From Zobellia alginiliquefaciens (GTDB lineage: Bacteria; Bacteroidota; Bacteroidia; Flavobacteriales; Flavobacteriaceae), in contig NZ_CP119758.1 in assembly GCF_029323795.1 (NCBI RefSeq), forward strand, positions 4,960,001 to 5,024,000: DNA of 64,000 nucleotides. Direction: 5' to 3'. The notes under the pieces were generated by a model that was not told where the DNA came from, did no database searches, and saw nothing but the letters and a program-made list of their open reading frames with translations. Shown one piece after another: positions 1-10,394 of the stretch (the first letter of the stretch is position 1; each line of letters opens with the position of its first letter). Position numbers and translations under genes: made by a program.

Positions 1-1722
1 AATTTCTTTGAGCGACTCAACAACCATTGAATTATCTGGCCAAACATGTGCAAATAAAGCCTCTAGTTTGTTGTCTTTGATTTTTAGGTGATATCCTCTA
101 AAACTATGCAATTCCGGACCTTGCATTTTATGAAATATCACCCCTTCATCAAGGTCTTGAGGTATAAATACTTTAATAGAAATACTAAAAGGTTGGTTTC
201 GCTTATAAATACCTATTTTATCTAAATCTAGCCATGTATCCCCATCCATAAAAAGCCCTTTCCCACTAGCTCCTTTTTTATAAATCGCCTTTTCATTATC
301 TACAAAATGCTGACGCATCCTGATGTTATTTTTTCCGTTTCCTCCAACAGCGTTCACCAGATTTTGATTATCAAAATCAAAAGATGCAATCAATCCTTTA
401 GGACGTGTTTTTACAGGAATATTTTTAAACGAATTACTAGCGAGCCACTTTTCAAAATTATTGTGCTCTGTCTTGGCCGTAGTTTCTACCCTCTCCTCAG
501 ATTCATCTACAATCTTTTCTAAATAGGCAAGTACATCTTCTTGCTCCTTTGTGGGCAATAACATAGCAGGAACAGGAGTTGCCAAGTCCCAAGGAATAAG
601 TCCGGTCTCATCTACGTTATTAAAAAAACCATACATCTCAAAATAGTTTTTCTGAGATATAGGATCATACTTATGATCATGACATTTAGCACAAGCATAG
701 GACAATCCTAACATACCTTGACTAACCGTTGCCGTTCTATCCGCTACATATTCCGATCTAAATTCTTCGTCTATAATACCACCTTCTAAATTTTGAGGGT
801 GCAACCTATTAAAAGTGGTTGCTAAAATTTGCTCTTTTGTAGCATTGTCAAAAAGGTCACCCGCCAGTTGCCATGTAATAAATTCATCATAAGGCATATT
901 TTTATTGAAAGACTTTATAACCCAATCTCTCCATGGAGAAGTATCTCTATACCTGTCATTACTATAGCCATGGGTATCTGCATAACGGGATACATCCATC
1001 CAATCCAATGTCATCTGTTCACCGTAATGTTCAGATGCCAATAGTCGGTCTATTTGCTTTTCAAAAGCACTTTCCGATGTATCGTTTACAAAGGCATCCA
1101 TTTCTTCCAAAGTTGGAGGAAGGCCTGTTAAATCTATGGAAGCTCTTCTTAACAATAATTCCTTTTCTGCTCTTTTTGATGGTTTGAACCCTTTCTCTTC
1201 CAACGTGGCCAAAACAAAATTATCTATCGGGCTCTGGACAAAATCCGTCTGTTTTACTTTTGGAACCTCATGTTTTACGGGTTTTAAAAAAGCCCAGTGA
1301 TCTTTATATTCTGCTCCTTGGTCTATCCACTTGATCAACATAGCCTTTTCAGTAGGCGATAAAGTTAAATGCGATGACGGTGCAGGCATGATAATATCCG
1401 GGTTATCCGTCAAAATCCTTTTTACTACCTCACTATTCCCCGGATTGCCCGGATCTATTGAATATAATCCTGGTGTATTAGGCGATTCCGCATAAGCAAG
1501 TTCTGGATCATGAAGTTGTAGCCCTCCTTTAATTTTTGCCTTGTCCGGCCCGTGGCAGATAAAACATTTGTCTGATAATATAGGTTTTACATGCTGATTG
1601 AAATCTACTTTTTCCGGAAGCTTTTCATAAGCAATTTCAACATCTTCAGGAAGGTCCGGGCCTCCACATGAAAACAACACAAATGCTAAAGAAAAAACGA
1701 AACAGCTTATTAATTTGGACAT
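1..1722 (-). CDS. PSCyt1/PSCyt2 (DUF1549-type) cytochrome lipoprotein, 3' end outside window
   Basis: The frame is open from the ATG at 1722 to the window edge (574 codons), so the C-terminus is missing. The N-terminus is a lipoprotein signal with Cys19 in LFSC. A planctomycete-type cytochrome c domain follows, with heme motif CFICH starting at Cys53. Next is a DUF1549-like region (about 150-360) holding a second CxxCH (CAKCH, Cys344). A stretch at about 440-560 (GLIASFDFDNQN, GKGLFMDGD) looks like a LamG/concanavalin fold. In this family a PSD1 domain normally closes the protein; it would lie beyond the edge. The family is periplasmic or surface-exposed, of unproven function, and is often found beside sulfatases. 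It is divergent from the AraC gene. Short plus-strand ORFs inside it are shadows. Confidence 0.85.
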   Translation of the reverse strand, partial: MSKLISCFVFSLAFVLFSCGGPDLPEDVEIAYEKLPEKVDFNQHVKPILSDKCFICHGPDKAKIKGGLQLHDPELAYAESPNTPGLYSIDPGNPGNSEVVKRILTDNPDIIMPAPSSHLTLSPTEKAMLIKWIDQGAEYKDHWAFLKPVKHEVPKVKQTDFVQSPIDNFVLATLEEKGFKPSKRAEKELLLRRASIDLTGLPPTLEEMDAFVNDTSESAFEKQIDRLLASEHYGEQMTLDWMDVSRYADTHGYSNDRYRDTSPWRDWVIKSFNKNMPYDEFITWQLAGDLFDNATKEQILATTFNRLHPQNLEGGIIDEEFRSEYVADRTATVSQGMLGLSYACAKCHDHKYDPISQKNYFEMYGFFNNVDETGLIPWDLATPVPAMLLPTKEQEDVLAYLEKIVDESEERVETTAKTEHNNFEKWLASNSFKNIPVKTRPKGLIASFDFDNQNLVNAVGGNGKNNIRMRQHFVDNEKAIYKKGASGKGLFMDGDTWLDLDKIGIYKRNQPFSISIKVFIPQDLDEGVIFHKMQGPELHSFRGYHLKIKDNKLEALFAHVWPDNSMVVESLKEI

Positions 1723-1952
1723 TATTTATGAGAAAATTTATGTTTCCTACAAATTTAGCTCATTTGTTTTGTCGATTTCTTGTATAAATCAGGCTATGAA
1801 TTGTACAAATCCGATATCAACAAAAGTATATCAATATATAAGAAGCTAAAGAAAACACCCATAAATCACCCTATAATAAGCAAATACAAGCTTTATTTAT
1901 ATCTTTACCCAACGAGGAAGAGTATTTAAAATCCGATAAACGAACTTTTAGT

Positions 1953-2816
1953 ATGAATAAAATTCTTCAGTCACTAAAGCTTACCTTTCTACATTGTGGA
2001 TACTCAAAACTGGATTCCTCATGGGACTATGACAATGTAATTAGTCCGTTTTCACGCTTATATTTGGTTACTAAAGGAACAGCACGGATTTATCACAGTT
2101 ACGAGCAATTTGACCTAGAACCGGGTCACCTTTATCTCATTCCAAGCTTTACTTATAGTCGGTATCAATGTCAAGACCATTTGGAACTCTACTACATTCA
2201 CTTTACCGAAGAGGTAGGCGACCGACTTTCCATTTATGATATGAAAGATTTTAAATACGATCTTGAGGCAGATGAGCAGGTTTTTAACTATTTTAAAAAG
2301 CTCATACATCTACACCCCAAAAGGCACTTAGTGGAAGACAACCCCAGTGTCTATGACAACCGAAAGTTTATGGCAGAAACTGAAAAGAAAAACGAGCTGT
2401 TATCTGCTAAGTCATTTATAGAAACCCATGCCCTGCTGCAACTTCTGTTCTCTTCATTTGTACAAAACAGTAAAAGTTTTAAACTAAATATTAGGAATGA
2501 TTTTCACGAAATCCTCAACTACATAAAAGAACACCTTCATGAACCCCTTACGGTAGCAGACTTAGCCGCACATAGTAACTTGAGCGCCGACCATTTTTCA
2601 CGGGTATTTCAACAAAAGTTTGGAATACGACCCAGTAAGTACATACAGACCGTACGTTTGGAAAGATCGGAAACCCTGCTCCTAACCACAAACAATACAT
2701 TAGCCGAGATAGCAGGAAAAACAGGGATGGGAACGATTTCTTATTTATCCCGAATGTTCAAAATTAAAAATGGAATAACTCCCGGAGCCTTCCGAAAAGA
2801 AAGGCCCGGAGGTTAA
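1953..2816 (+). CDS. AraC family transcriptional regulator
   Basis: This 287-residue protein has an N-terminal AraC-type cupin-like sensing half (about 20-150, including LEPGHLYLIPS) and a C-terminal double helix-turn-helix (about 190-285, with LTVADLAAHSNLSADHFSRV and a second helix pair ending in ITPGAFRKE). Such proteins bind a sugar or related ligand and activate neighbouring catabolic genes. It is divergent from the PSCyt gene and converges on the Gfo/Idh gene with 3 bp between stops. A TATCTTTA hexamer-like -7 element lies at 1900-1907, without a clear TTG upstream. Its target is not shown by the sequence; the PSCyt gene or the adjoining glycan cluster are the obvious candidates. Confidence 0.9.
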   Translation: MNKILQSLKLTFLHCGYSKLDSSWDYDNVISPFSRLYLVTKGTARIYHSYEQFDLEPGHLYLIPSFTYSRYQCQDHLELYYIHFTEEVGDRLSIYDMKDFKYDLEADEQVFNYFKKLIHLHPKRHLVEDNPSVYDNRKFMAETEKKNELLSAKSFIETHALLQLLFSSFVQNSKSFKLNIRNDFHEILNYIKEHLHEPLTVADLAAHSNLSADHFSRVFQQKFGIRPSKYIQTVRLERSETLLLTTNNTLAEIAGKTGMGTISYLSRMFKIKNGITPGAFRKERPGG

Positions 2817-2819
2817 TTT

Positions 2820-4142
2820 TTAGTATTTTCTATTTTTTCTACTTTTCATTTTATTAGCTTCACTATCACCAATAAATTTTTCTTTTTTAGGATCCCACTC
2901 TAAAGTACGTCCTAATTGATAGCCTATATTACAAATATTTCCCACTGTAGCAGAACGATGACCAATTTCTACATCTGAGATAAGCGGAGTATCGTTCTTA
3001 ATGGCATCTATCCAATTCTGATAATGATTACCTCTAGATTTTAGGCCGTCTTTATCCGTTACCTGAGATTTTAAAATACTAGGCGGGTCTGTTTCAAGAT
3101 AGCTCCTACTGATATCAAGATTACCTTTAGTTCCGATAAAGCGAACACCCCATCCCCTACCAAAATCTTCATGGACCATTTCAATTCCGTTTTCATAAAA
3201 CATTTGCATTCCGCGTACGACATTCTTATCTGTGGGAGGTACAAACTTCACAGGACCAGAACGGTCCATGCCTAGCCCCCATTGCGCAATATCGAACATG
3301 TGAGCACCCCAGTCAGTCAGAATACCTCCTCCAGTTTCGCTAAAAAGTCTCCAGTCAGGAAAAAATGCTGCACTGTTAGGTGGAGATAATCTTTCATTAT
3401 AAGGTAACAAAGGAGCTGGACCACACCATTGATTCCAATCTACTTGAGACGGCACAGGTTCTGATTTCATGTTAAATGGAACTGCAGGATCACCTACATT
3501 AACAAGCACTTTTTTGATATCGCCTAAATGTCCGTTGCGCACCATTTCGGTAGCCTTTTGAAAAGTTGCCCACGAACGTTGCATGCTTCCGGTCTGAAGA
3601 ACCTTACCCGTTTTTTTAACGGTCTTCACCATATCGATTCCCTCTTGAATTTTAAGAGTCAAAGGTTTTTCACAATACACATGTTTACCCGCTTCCATTG
3701 CTCCAATAGCCTGAATGGAATGCCAATGGTCAGGTGTGGCAACAATAACAGCATCAATATCATCTCTATCTAAAATTTCAAGATAATTACCCGTAACGGT
3801 TAAACCATTATACTCTTTTTGATTTCTTTTATCCGCATATAGTTTGTTTACATGCGCCTTAAACCATTCGTTTTTGGTAGTCCACACATCTGATCCCGCA
3901 ACGATTTGAGCTTCATCCGTATTCGCCAAAAAGGCATTGGAAAGGGTAATACTCTGCTTACCCAAACCGATATAACCTAGGTTTACTTTATCACTTGGTG
4001 CAATGAAACCTTTTCCCAAAACGTGTCTCGGAACTATACTGATTGCACCCGCTGCAAGCGCCGTCTTGGAAATAAACGATCTTCGGGATAGTACAACTTT
4101 TTGATTTAAATTTTTGGCTACAGTTGTTTTGGTCTTTTTCAT
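2820..4142 (-). CDS. Gfo/Idh/MocA family oxidoreductase, Tat-exported
   Basis: This 440-residue protein has a twin-arginine signal (SRRSFISK, Arg20-Arg21) followed by a hydrophobic stretch, so it should be exported folded with its nicotinamide cofactor. A Rossmann domain starts around residue 54 (LGYIGLGKQS) and carries the family EKP motif at 158-160. The rest is the C-terminal alpha/beta substrate domain (GGGILTDWGAHMFD). Such enzymes oxidise or reduce sugar hydroxyls; in Bacteroidota exported members are linked to 3-keto-sugar chemistry. The start ATG overlaps the sulfatase stop by 4 bp, which indicates translational coupling. It is the last gene of the minus-strand cluster. The substrate is unknown. 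Confidence 0.9.
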   Translation of the reverse strand: MKKTKTTVAKNLNQKVVLSRRSFISKTALAAGAISIVPRHVLGKGFIAPSDKVNLGYIGLGKQSITLSNAFLANTDEAQIVAGSDVWTTKNEWFKAHVNKLYADKRNQKEYNGLTVTGNYLEILDRDDIDAVIVATPDHWHSIQAIGAMEAGKHVYCEKPLTLKIQEGIDMVKTVKKTGKVLQTGSMQRSWATFQKATEMVRNGHLGDIKKVLVNVGDPAVPFNMKSEPVPSQVDWNQWCGPAPLLPYNERLSPPNSAAFFPDWRLFSETGGGILTDWGAHMFDIAQWGLGMDRSGPVKFVPPTDKNVVRGMQMFYENGIEMVHEDFGRGWGVRFIGTKGNLDISRSYLETDPPSILKSQVTDKDGLKSRGNHYQNWIDAIKNDTPLISDVEIGHRSATVGNICNIGYQLGRTLEWDPKKEKFIGDSEANKMKSRKNRKY

Positions 4143-5974
4143 ACGTTGTCTTTTTTATCAATAACAATATAATATGCAGGCATTTTTGCTCCGTCTACCG
4201 TAAGAAAGTCGGTACGAAGTTTATAACTTCCTTTCTTCAATTTACCTTCTAAAAGGGCATAAGGTTTAGCAGGGTCAACACTTGCTTTAATCAAAGTATC
4301 ACCTAATTCTACTTCTGCGCTGTTGTAGTCAACACTCCTGCCCACCGGCAATGCATCAATGGTTGATGTACCCGTAATTTGGTCTGCGGCAGCGCTAAGG
4401 GCCAAACCAGACTCTGGAGGATACCTATATAATTTGAATTGATAATCACCATCTTCAACAACATTAATACTATAATAACCAGTTGGAGAGGATTTTCCTT
4501 GGCGGATTTGCACCTGGTTCCATGGAATACTTTCATCTGTATGCAAATCATGAACTGTTATCGTTACCGGATTAGCCTTCTCGTGGCCTAGAGGAATTTC
4601 GGCATATCTCATTTCCGGTTCTATTCTGGACCACCACTGATCATAAAACTGTTGCATTTTTTTTACCATATCCGGGTGTTGTTCAGCAACATCATTTTTT
4701 TGTCCAGGGTCATCAACTATATTATACAACTCTTTACCATCTATAAGTCGCCATTCCGTACTCATTACACAACTGTTTTTTCCTTTTTCGGGCCATTGGC
4801 CTCGTTGCGTATCAATGACCAACATACGTGTACTATCTTTTGCCTTTTTCAAAAGTACCGATGTCATATCACTTCCATCCAAAGGTTTTTCAGAATTGAA
4901 TTCAATTCCGGCCATTTTGCTCAATGTTGGAAGTAAATCTACATTTGCCACTAGTTCATTACTTTTTGAACCTTTTTCAATTTTTCCATCTGGCCAACTG
5001 ATGAAAAAAGGTACTTTATGTCCACCGTCATAATGACTACCCTTGGTTCCTCTTAAACCCGCATTATAACCTAAAACACTGCCATCTTTTCCTTTGGATA
5101 TACCGGCAGCAGTTCCGTTATCTGTGGTGAAGATGATTATAGTATTATCAAACAACTTTTCGTCCTTTAAAAAAGTCACCAACTTCCCAAAGTTCTCATC
5201 AATATTGGTAATCATGCCGTAAAAGCGTTTCTGTACATCGGTCAACGGAGCATCCTCATACATCTTAGCGTATGATTCCGGCACATTAAATGGACTGTGT
5301 GCTGCATTCAACGGCAAATACAAGAAAAATGGCTGCTCTTTAGTTCCTTGAACGTACTTAATAGCTTCATTAAACCATACATCCGTAGCATAACCCTCAA
5401 CTTTTTCCGGCTCCCCGTTTCTAAAATAGGTGTCGTTAAAATAAGTATTGTTCCAATAATCAGGTGTTTGTTGTGCCCCGCCACCACCATGGTACAAGGT
5501 TTCTTTAAATCCTCTATCAAATGGTCTGTATGGGTAATTATCCCCTAAATGCCATTTTCCGAACATTGCCGTATTATAACCACTTTCTTCAAAAACCTGT
5601 GCCATTGTTTTTTCATCTTCCAACAAAATGGAACATCCGGCAATAGTATGCCAAGTGTTGTTTCTATTTCCGTTACGCCCTGTTAAAAGTCCGGCACGAC
5701 TTGGCGCGCAAGTGGTGCCCACGTGAAAATTAGTGAGCTCTAGTGCTTCCTTTCCAAAGGCTGTAAGATTAGGGGTTTTTATAATCTCATTTCCATGAGA
5801 AGCGAGGTCCCCATAGCCTTGATCATCTGTAAAAACAATAATTACATTAGGTCTTTCATCTGCAATTGCTTCGGTTGAAACCGCTTCTGTTTCCATTTTG
5901 TTTTTTTGTCCGCAGGATATGGTTGCGGACAGACAGGCCAATAGGCCAAATTTGATAATCAGATTTTTTTTCAT
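4139..5974 (-). CDS. S1-type sulfatase lipoprotein
   Basis: This 611-residue protein has a lipoprotein-like signal (Cys21). The formylglycine sulfatase signature is CAPSRAGLLTGR with Cys89 as the residue to be oxidised. Metal-binding FTDDQ (Asp50-Asp51) and FTTDNGT are present. The core runs to about residue 450; a beta-rich C-terminal region follows. It should hydrolyse sulfate esters on a glycan in the periplasm or at the surface, after activation by an anaerobic or FGE-type maturase that is not in this window. It lies 9 bp downstream of the hybrid regulator and overlaps the Gfo/Idh gene by 4 bp. The SulfAtlas subfamily cannot be assigned by eye. Confidence 0.93.
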   Translation of the reverse strand: MKKNLIIKFGLLACLSATISCGQKNKMETEAVSTEAIADERPNVIIVFTDDQGYGDLASHGNEIIKTPNLTAFGKEALELTNFHVGTTCAPSRAGLLTGRNGNRNNTWHTIAGCSILLEDEKTMAQVFEESGYNTAMFGKWHLGDNYPYRPFDRGFKETLYHGGGGAQQTPDYWNNTYFNDTYFRNGEPEKVEGYATDVWFNEAIKYVQGTKEQPFFLYLPLNAAHSPFNVPESYAKMYEDAPLTDVQKRFYGMITNIDENFGKLVTFLKDEKLFDNTIIIFTTDNGTAAGISKGKDGSVLGYNAGLRGTKGSHYDGGHKVPFFISWPDGKIEKGSKSNELVANVDLLPTLSKMAGIEFNSEKPLDGSDMTSVLLKKAKDSTRMLVIDTQRGQWPEKGKNSCVMSTEWRLIDGKELYNIVDDPGQKNDVAEQHPDMVKKMQQFYDQWWSRIEPEMRYAEIPLGHEKANPVTITVHDLHTDESIPWNQVQIRQGKSSPTGYYSINVVEDGDYQFKLYRYPPESGLALSAAADQITGTSTIDALPVGRSVDYNSAEVELGDTLIKASVDPAKPYALLEGKLKKGSYKLRTDFLTVDGAKMPAYYIVIDKKDNV

Positions 5975-5983
5975 TGGTATAAT

Positions 5984-8900
5984 CTAAGTGGTTGTCTTTT
6001 TTTCTTTTAGCTTGGAAACGTATTCACTGGGTATCACCCCAAACTGTTTTTTAAAACATTTTGAGAAATACGAAGCCGTATTAAAACCGGTCTTGTACAT
6101 AATTTCCTTTACTGATAAATCGCTCTGTTCAAAAAGCTGAACCGCTCTTTTAAGTCGAATATTCCTAATAAATTCACTAGAAGACAGTCCGGTAATCTCT
6201 TTGAACTTCATATATAGATTACTACGGCTATATCCCATTTCTTTCACCAACATCTCTACATTGAAATCTGTATTCATCATGTGCTTTTCTACAATTTCAA
6301 TTGCAGTTTGCAGAAAAGATTCATCAACAGATGTGACAGCTATTTCTGTAGGCTGTAATGTGATATTACGAGTAAATTGCTTGCGAAGTTGATCCCTTTG
6401 CTTTAAAATATTAGCCAAGGTAAGCTGTAGCAATTCCATATCAAAAGGCTTCCTGATGTAGCCTTCCACTCCCAATTTTAAATTTTCAATTTCACTTTCT
6501 TCGGAAGCTTTTGCCGTTAACATAACCACAGGAATATGACTTGTTTCCTTGTTTGTTTTTAGCTTTTCACAGAATTCGGTACCGTTCATTACGGGCATTA
6601 AAATATCCGTTAAGATGATATTGGGCATCAAGCTTTTTGCCATTTTCAATGCCTGTTTACCATTTTCAGCTTCATAAATCACGTACTCACTGTCCAAAGC
6701 CTGCTTTATCAAAGTACGGATATCCGCATTGTCATCAACACATAGTAAAATGGGGAGTTTAGGTCTTGATTTAGAAACATCTTCATCTAAAATTTCATCA
6801 TTGATACCAATAGCAAAAGATTCGGTTTCCGAAGAACGCACCAAGAAATCACTTTCTGATACCTCTTTGATACTAACCTCCGGAATGTTTGCAAACTTCT
6901 CTTTTTCCATGGGTAACTTCACCACAAAATCGGTTCCTTTATTCGGCTTACTTTTAACCACAATAGAACCTTGATGTAATTCGATTAAATTTTTTGTAAA
7001 AGACAATCCAATGCCAGCTCCCTGCAGGTTTCTTCTATCTTTCTTATCTTGAGTGTTGAACCTTTCAAAAATTGTATTCACTCTATTTTTTGCTATTCCA
7101 GAGCCTGAATCCCTTACTTTGATAACTACATTTCTAGATGTATCCTCATGATTTTCTGCTTTCTCTATTGAAATGCTTACCGTAATATGGCCACCATCCG
7201 GTGTATATTTGAATGCATTAGAAAGAAGGTTGTTCATTATTTTTTCCAATGCGTCATGATCAAACCACGAGATAATAGTATCCTCTGAAGATGTAATAGT
7301 GAAGTCTACATTTTGCTTGTGCGCCAAAAACTGAAAAGGCTGACCCACCTCTTGAATAAATTCTATAATATCACTATTGCGCACTACCAAATGCATTTTC
7401 CCCTGATCTATCTTTCTAAAGTCCAATAACTGATTCACCAGTTTTAAAAGGTAGTTGGTATTCTTGTACATGATATTGTACTGTTCCTGAACCTTGGTCT
7501 GGCTTACTTTTAAACCGTCTTTTCGTAAATACTCCAAGGGACCTTTAATCAATGTAAGCGGTGTTCTAAATTCATGGGAAATGTTGGTGAAAAATTCCAG
7601 TTTAACACGCTGCATTTCCTCTGACTTCTCCTTTTCAAGATGGTCTAATTCTAACTGATGTTTCTTGCTAGTTCTAATAAAAGTATATCTCCAAAACAGC
7701 CACAAAACCCCCATTACCAATAGACCATAAAATAAATAGGCTGCAGAAGTCTGCCAAATGGGAGGCGTTATCGTAATATGTATCTCAGACGGAGATTCAT
7801 CCCATAAACCATCATTATTAGAGGCTTTTACCTTAAAAACATAATTACCCGGCCCTAAGTTGGTATAGGTAGCAAAACGTTTTTTAGAATTGGTATGTAT
7901 CCAATCATTGTCAAAACCCTCTAACATGTAAGCAAACTGGTTCTTGGAAGGTGCCGCATAGTGGAGGGCAGCAAATTCAAAAGAAAAATTATTCTGTTTA
8001 TAGCTTAACTCAATAGTGTTAGATGTATTAACACTTTGCTCCAAAATACTATGTCCACCTATTTCCTCTCCTACTTTGACCGATTTATTGGAAACAAGCA
8101 AATCCGTAATTACCGTTTCCGCAGGTGTTTCATTGTCACGTATCTCTTCGGGATAAAAAGCATTAAAACCGTTGATCCCACCAAATAACATCTCACCATC
8201 CTCGCGTTTAACACAAGCCAATTCTTGAAATTCATTATCCTGAAGTCCATCACTCTCATTGTAATTTTTAAAAGTCTCGTTCTTAGGGTTAAACTTTGAT
8301 AGCCCCATATTGGTAGACAACCAAAGATTTCCCTGAGAATCTTCTAGAATACCTTTAATTACGTTGTTTGGCAAACCATCACGACCAGAATAAGAAATAA
8401 AACTACCTTCACCTCCATCTTTACCGGGAACGAACTTATTAAGACCTCCCCCAAAAGTTCCTATCCACAATTCTCCAGCAGTGCTTTCATAAAGGGAAAG
8501 AATATAATTATGACTTACCGATTTTGGGTCTTTTGGGTCATTTAAGAACGTTCTAAACTTAGGTTGCTTTTTATAACGGTCAATAGCACTCACTACACTA
8601 AGACCGCCACCTGTTGCAAACCAGACATTACCCTTTCTATCCTCTAGGATATACCTAATAATATTACTGGGCAATGCATCCGCTTGCTTTGGGTAACTCT
8701 TAAATGTTTGTTTATCATACCCCTTTTCATCTTCTTTTTTCATCCATCTCCGCACACCAGAAGTATAGGTGCCAATCCATAAATTTTCATTGGAATCGTT
8801 GAGCAAACTGAACACTCCAGGCAAGTCTCCCTGTGGCGACAAGTCGGATTCACTAATATTATCTGGATCACTGATATCCAAAAAGTAGAGACCTGGAGCA

Positions 8901-10243
8901 CTTTCCGCGCCTATTACCAAAGTTTTTTTATCATTGATACGCGTTTCCGTAATAGCGAATGTTCTACGTAAAGAGTTAAAATGTTTGAACTTATTGTAGT
9001 TTCCATCATCATCCTTTTTAACAAGCATGTTTAATCCACCACCTTCGGTACCCACCCATACCGAGCCGTTACTATCTTCGTACATAGCACGAATCTTATC
9101 ATAACTTAAACTTGTAGGATTAGGGGTGTTTCTGACATGCAAAAACTGCTTTTTACCCGGATCAAAAGTATTTACACCTCCCCCATTGGTTCCTACCCAT
9201 ATAATTCCGGTCTTATCTAAAAATAATGATTTGATAATATTTTTGCTAATACTACCTACATCCCTGGAATCATAAATAAAACGCTTTATGAATTTTGGTT
9301 CTTTTTCCACAGAAGTATTTTCAAAATAAAACAACCCCTCATTAGAACCGACCCACAAGCGATTGTTATTATCTACCAAGACGTTATTAAAGTTCGTATC
9401 ATGAACCTTTACAAGTTTAGGCCCCGCACCTTTTACTTGACAGTACAAACCTACGTTTGTAGCTATAATAAGTCTGCCCATATTATCTTCGACCATACCT
9501 TTAACAATACAGTCGGGAAGTCCTAAGTCTTTGTTTATATTGCCAAAGTAACCTCTTCCATTAGCGTCTTTTTTAAGTTTATAAAGACCATTTGCCCCAC
9601 CGATCAATACTTGTCCGTTTTTATCTTCGTAAATAGAATAAATGGAACTACCGTCCCACCCCATGATAAACGGGTCCTGCTCCGAATTGAAATGTTGAAA
9701 TTTCATTTTTTCCGACGAAACGGAAAGGTCAATCATATCCAAACCATCTTGAACCCCGATCCAAAGGCGATTTTTACTATCCTTAAACAATGCGGTTATA
9801 TGGTTACCTACGATACTAGATGCATTTTCTTCATTACTCGTATAAGCCTTAAACCTACCCGTAGACACATTGTAGTAATTGAGACCGTTGCCTGTTGTAC
9901 CCACCCAAAGGTTACCTTCATCATCTCCTGTAATTGCAGATATAAGGTTACTATTTATACTACTTGGCTTATTTGAACTGGGAGTGTAAACCGTAAACTT
10001 ATATCCATCATATTTATTGAGACCATCATGTGTTCCAAACCACATAAAACCTTGTTTATCCTGGTAAATGGTATTGATATCACTTTGTGAGAGACCGTCA
10101 CTTGTGGTAATGTGCTTAAAGCTAATGTGGTTTTGGGAGTTTCCGGTAAACACGGAGATATATAACAGAACGCAACAAAACTTATTGAAAAGCTTGTTTA
10201 TTGCAACTGTACCTAAAACTTTTTTAAAATGGATTTGAAACAT
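5984..10243 (-). CDS. Hybrid two-component system regulator (HTCS)
   Basis: This 1419-residue single-chain sensor/regulator is typical of polysaccharide utilisation loci. Order: signal or membrane segment (1-36); two-component propeller repeats (about 38-720, many G-x-LWVGT / MWFGT blades); Y_Y_Y domain (about 744-824); transmembrane helix (about 832-856); HisKA with FFTNISHEFRTPL (His890); HATPase (about 990-1105); receiver with ILTDILMP (Asp1213); AraC-type HTH (about 1315-1415). It should sense a glycan fragment in the periplasm and activate the locus. It is encoded inside the cluster, 151 bp after the VCBS gene and 9 bp before the sulfatase, so it may have its own promoter in that gap. 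All catalytic residues appear intact. Confidence 0.97.
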   Translation of the reverse strand: MFQIHFKKVLGTVAINKLFNKFCCVLLYISVFTGNSQNHISFKHITTSDGLSQSDINTIYQDKQGFMWFGTHDGLNKYDGYKFTVYTPSSNKPSSINSNLISAITGDDEGNLWVGTTGNGLNYYNVSTGRFKAYTSNEENASSIVGNHITALFKDSKNRLWIGVQDGLDMIDLSVSSEKMKFQHFNSEQDPFIMGWDGSSIYSIYEDKNGQVLIGGANGLYKLKKDANGRGYFGNINKDLGLPDCIVKGMVEDNMGRLIIATNVGLYCQVKGAGPKLVKVHDTNFNNVLVDNNNRLWVGSNEGLFYFENTSVEKEPKFIKRFIYDSRDVGSISKNIIKSLFLDKTGIIWVGTNGGGVNTFDPGKKQFLHVRNTPNPTSLSYDKIRAMYEDSNGSVWVGTEGGGLNMLVKKDDDGNYNKFKHFNSLRRTFAITETRINDKKTLVIGAESAPGLYFLDISDPDNISESDLSPQGDLPGVFSLLNDSNENLWIGTYTSGVRRWMKKEDEKGYDKQTFKSYPKQADALPSNIIRYILEDRKGNVWFATGGGLSVVSAIDRYKKQPKFRTFLNDPKDPKSVSHNYILSLYESTAGELWIGTFGGGLNKFVPGKDGGEGSFISYSGRDGLPNNVIKGILEDSQGNLWLSTNMGLSKFNPKNETFKNYNESDGLQDNEFQELACVKREDGEMLFGGINGFNAFYPEEIRDNETPAETVITDLLVSNKSVKVGEEIGGHSILEQSVNTSNTIELSYKQNNFSFEFAALHYAAPSKNQFAYMLEGFDNDWIHTNSKKRFATYTNLGPGNYVFKVKASNNDGLWDESPSEIHITITPPIWQTSAAYLFYGLLVMGVLWLFWRYTFIRTSKKHQLELDHLEKEKSEEMQRVKLEFFTNISHEFRTPLTLIKGPLEYLRKDGLKVSQTKVQEQYNIMYKNTNYLLKLVNQLLDFRKIDQGKMHLVVRNSDIIEFIQEVGQPFQFLAHKQNVDFTITSSEDTIISWFDHDALEKIMNNLLSNAFKYTPDGGHITVSISIEKAENHEDTSRNVVIKVRDSGSGIAKNRVNTIFERFNTQDKKDRRNLQGAGIGLSFTKNLIELHQGSIVVKSKPNKGTDFVVKLPMEKEKFANIPEVSIKEVSESDFLVRSSETESFAIGINDEILDEDVSKSRPKLPILLCVDDNADIRTLIKQALDSEYVIYEAENGKQALKMAKSLMPNIILTDILMPVMNGTEFCEKLKTNKETSHIPVVMLTAKASEESEIENLKLGVEGYIRKPFDMELLQLTLANILKQRDQLRKQFTRNITLQPTEIAVTSVDESFLQTAIEIVEKHMMNTDFNVEMLVKEMGYSRSNLYMKFKEITGLSSSEFIRNIRLKRAVQLFEQSDLSVKEIMYKTGFNTASYFSKCFKKQFGVIPSEYVSKLKEKKTTT

Positions 10244-10394
10244 AAATATGATAAGCTCCTGTATTTCTTTTTTAACTTTTGATGAAAATCAACTCATTTT
10301 AGGTTAAAAATAGTTGTGAAAATAGTCTATAGTATCAATCGTAATAATTTGAAAGTACTAATACTTTGAAAAATAATTCAAGAATGTAATCTCT

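Noticed and set aside
307-1187. Three plus-strand ORFs of 71-84 codons
   Set aside because: They lie inside the minus-strand PSCyt gene, which has two heme motifs in one continuous frame; they have no start context or motif.
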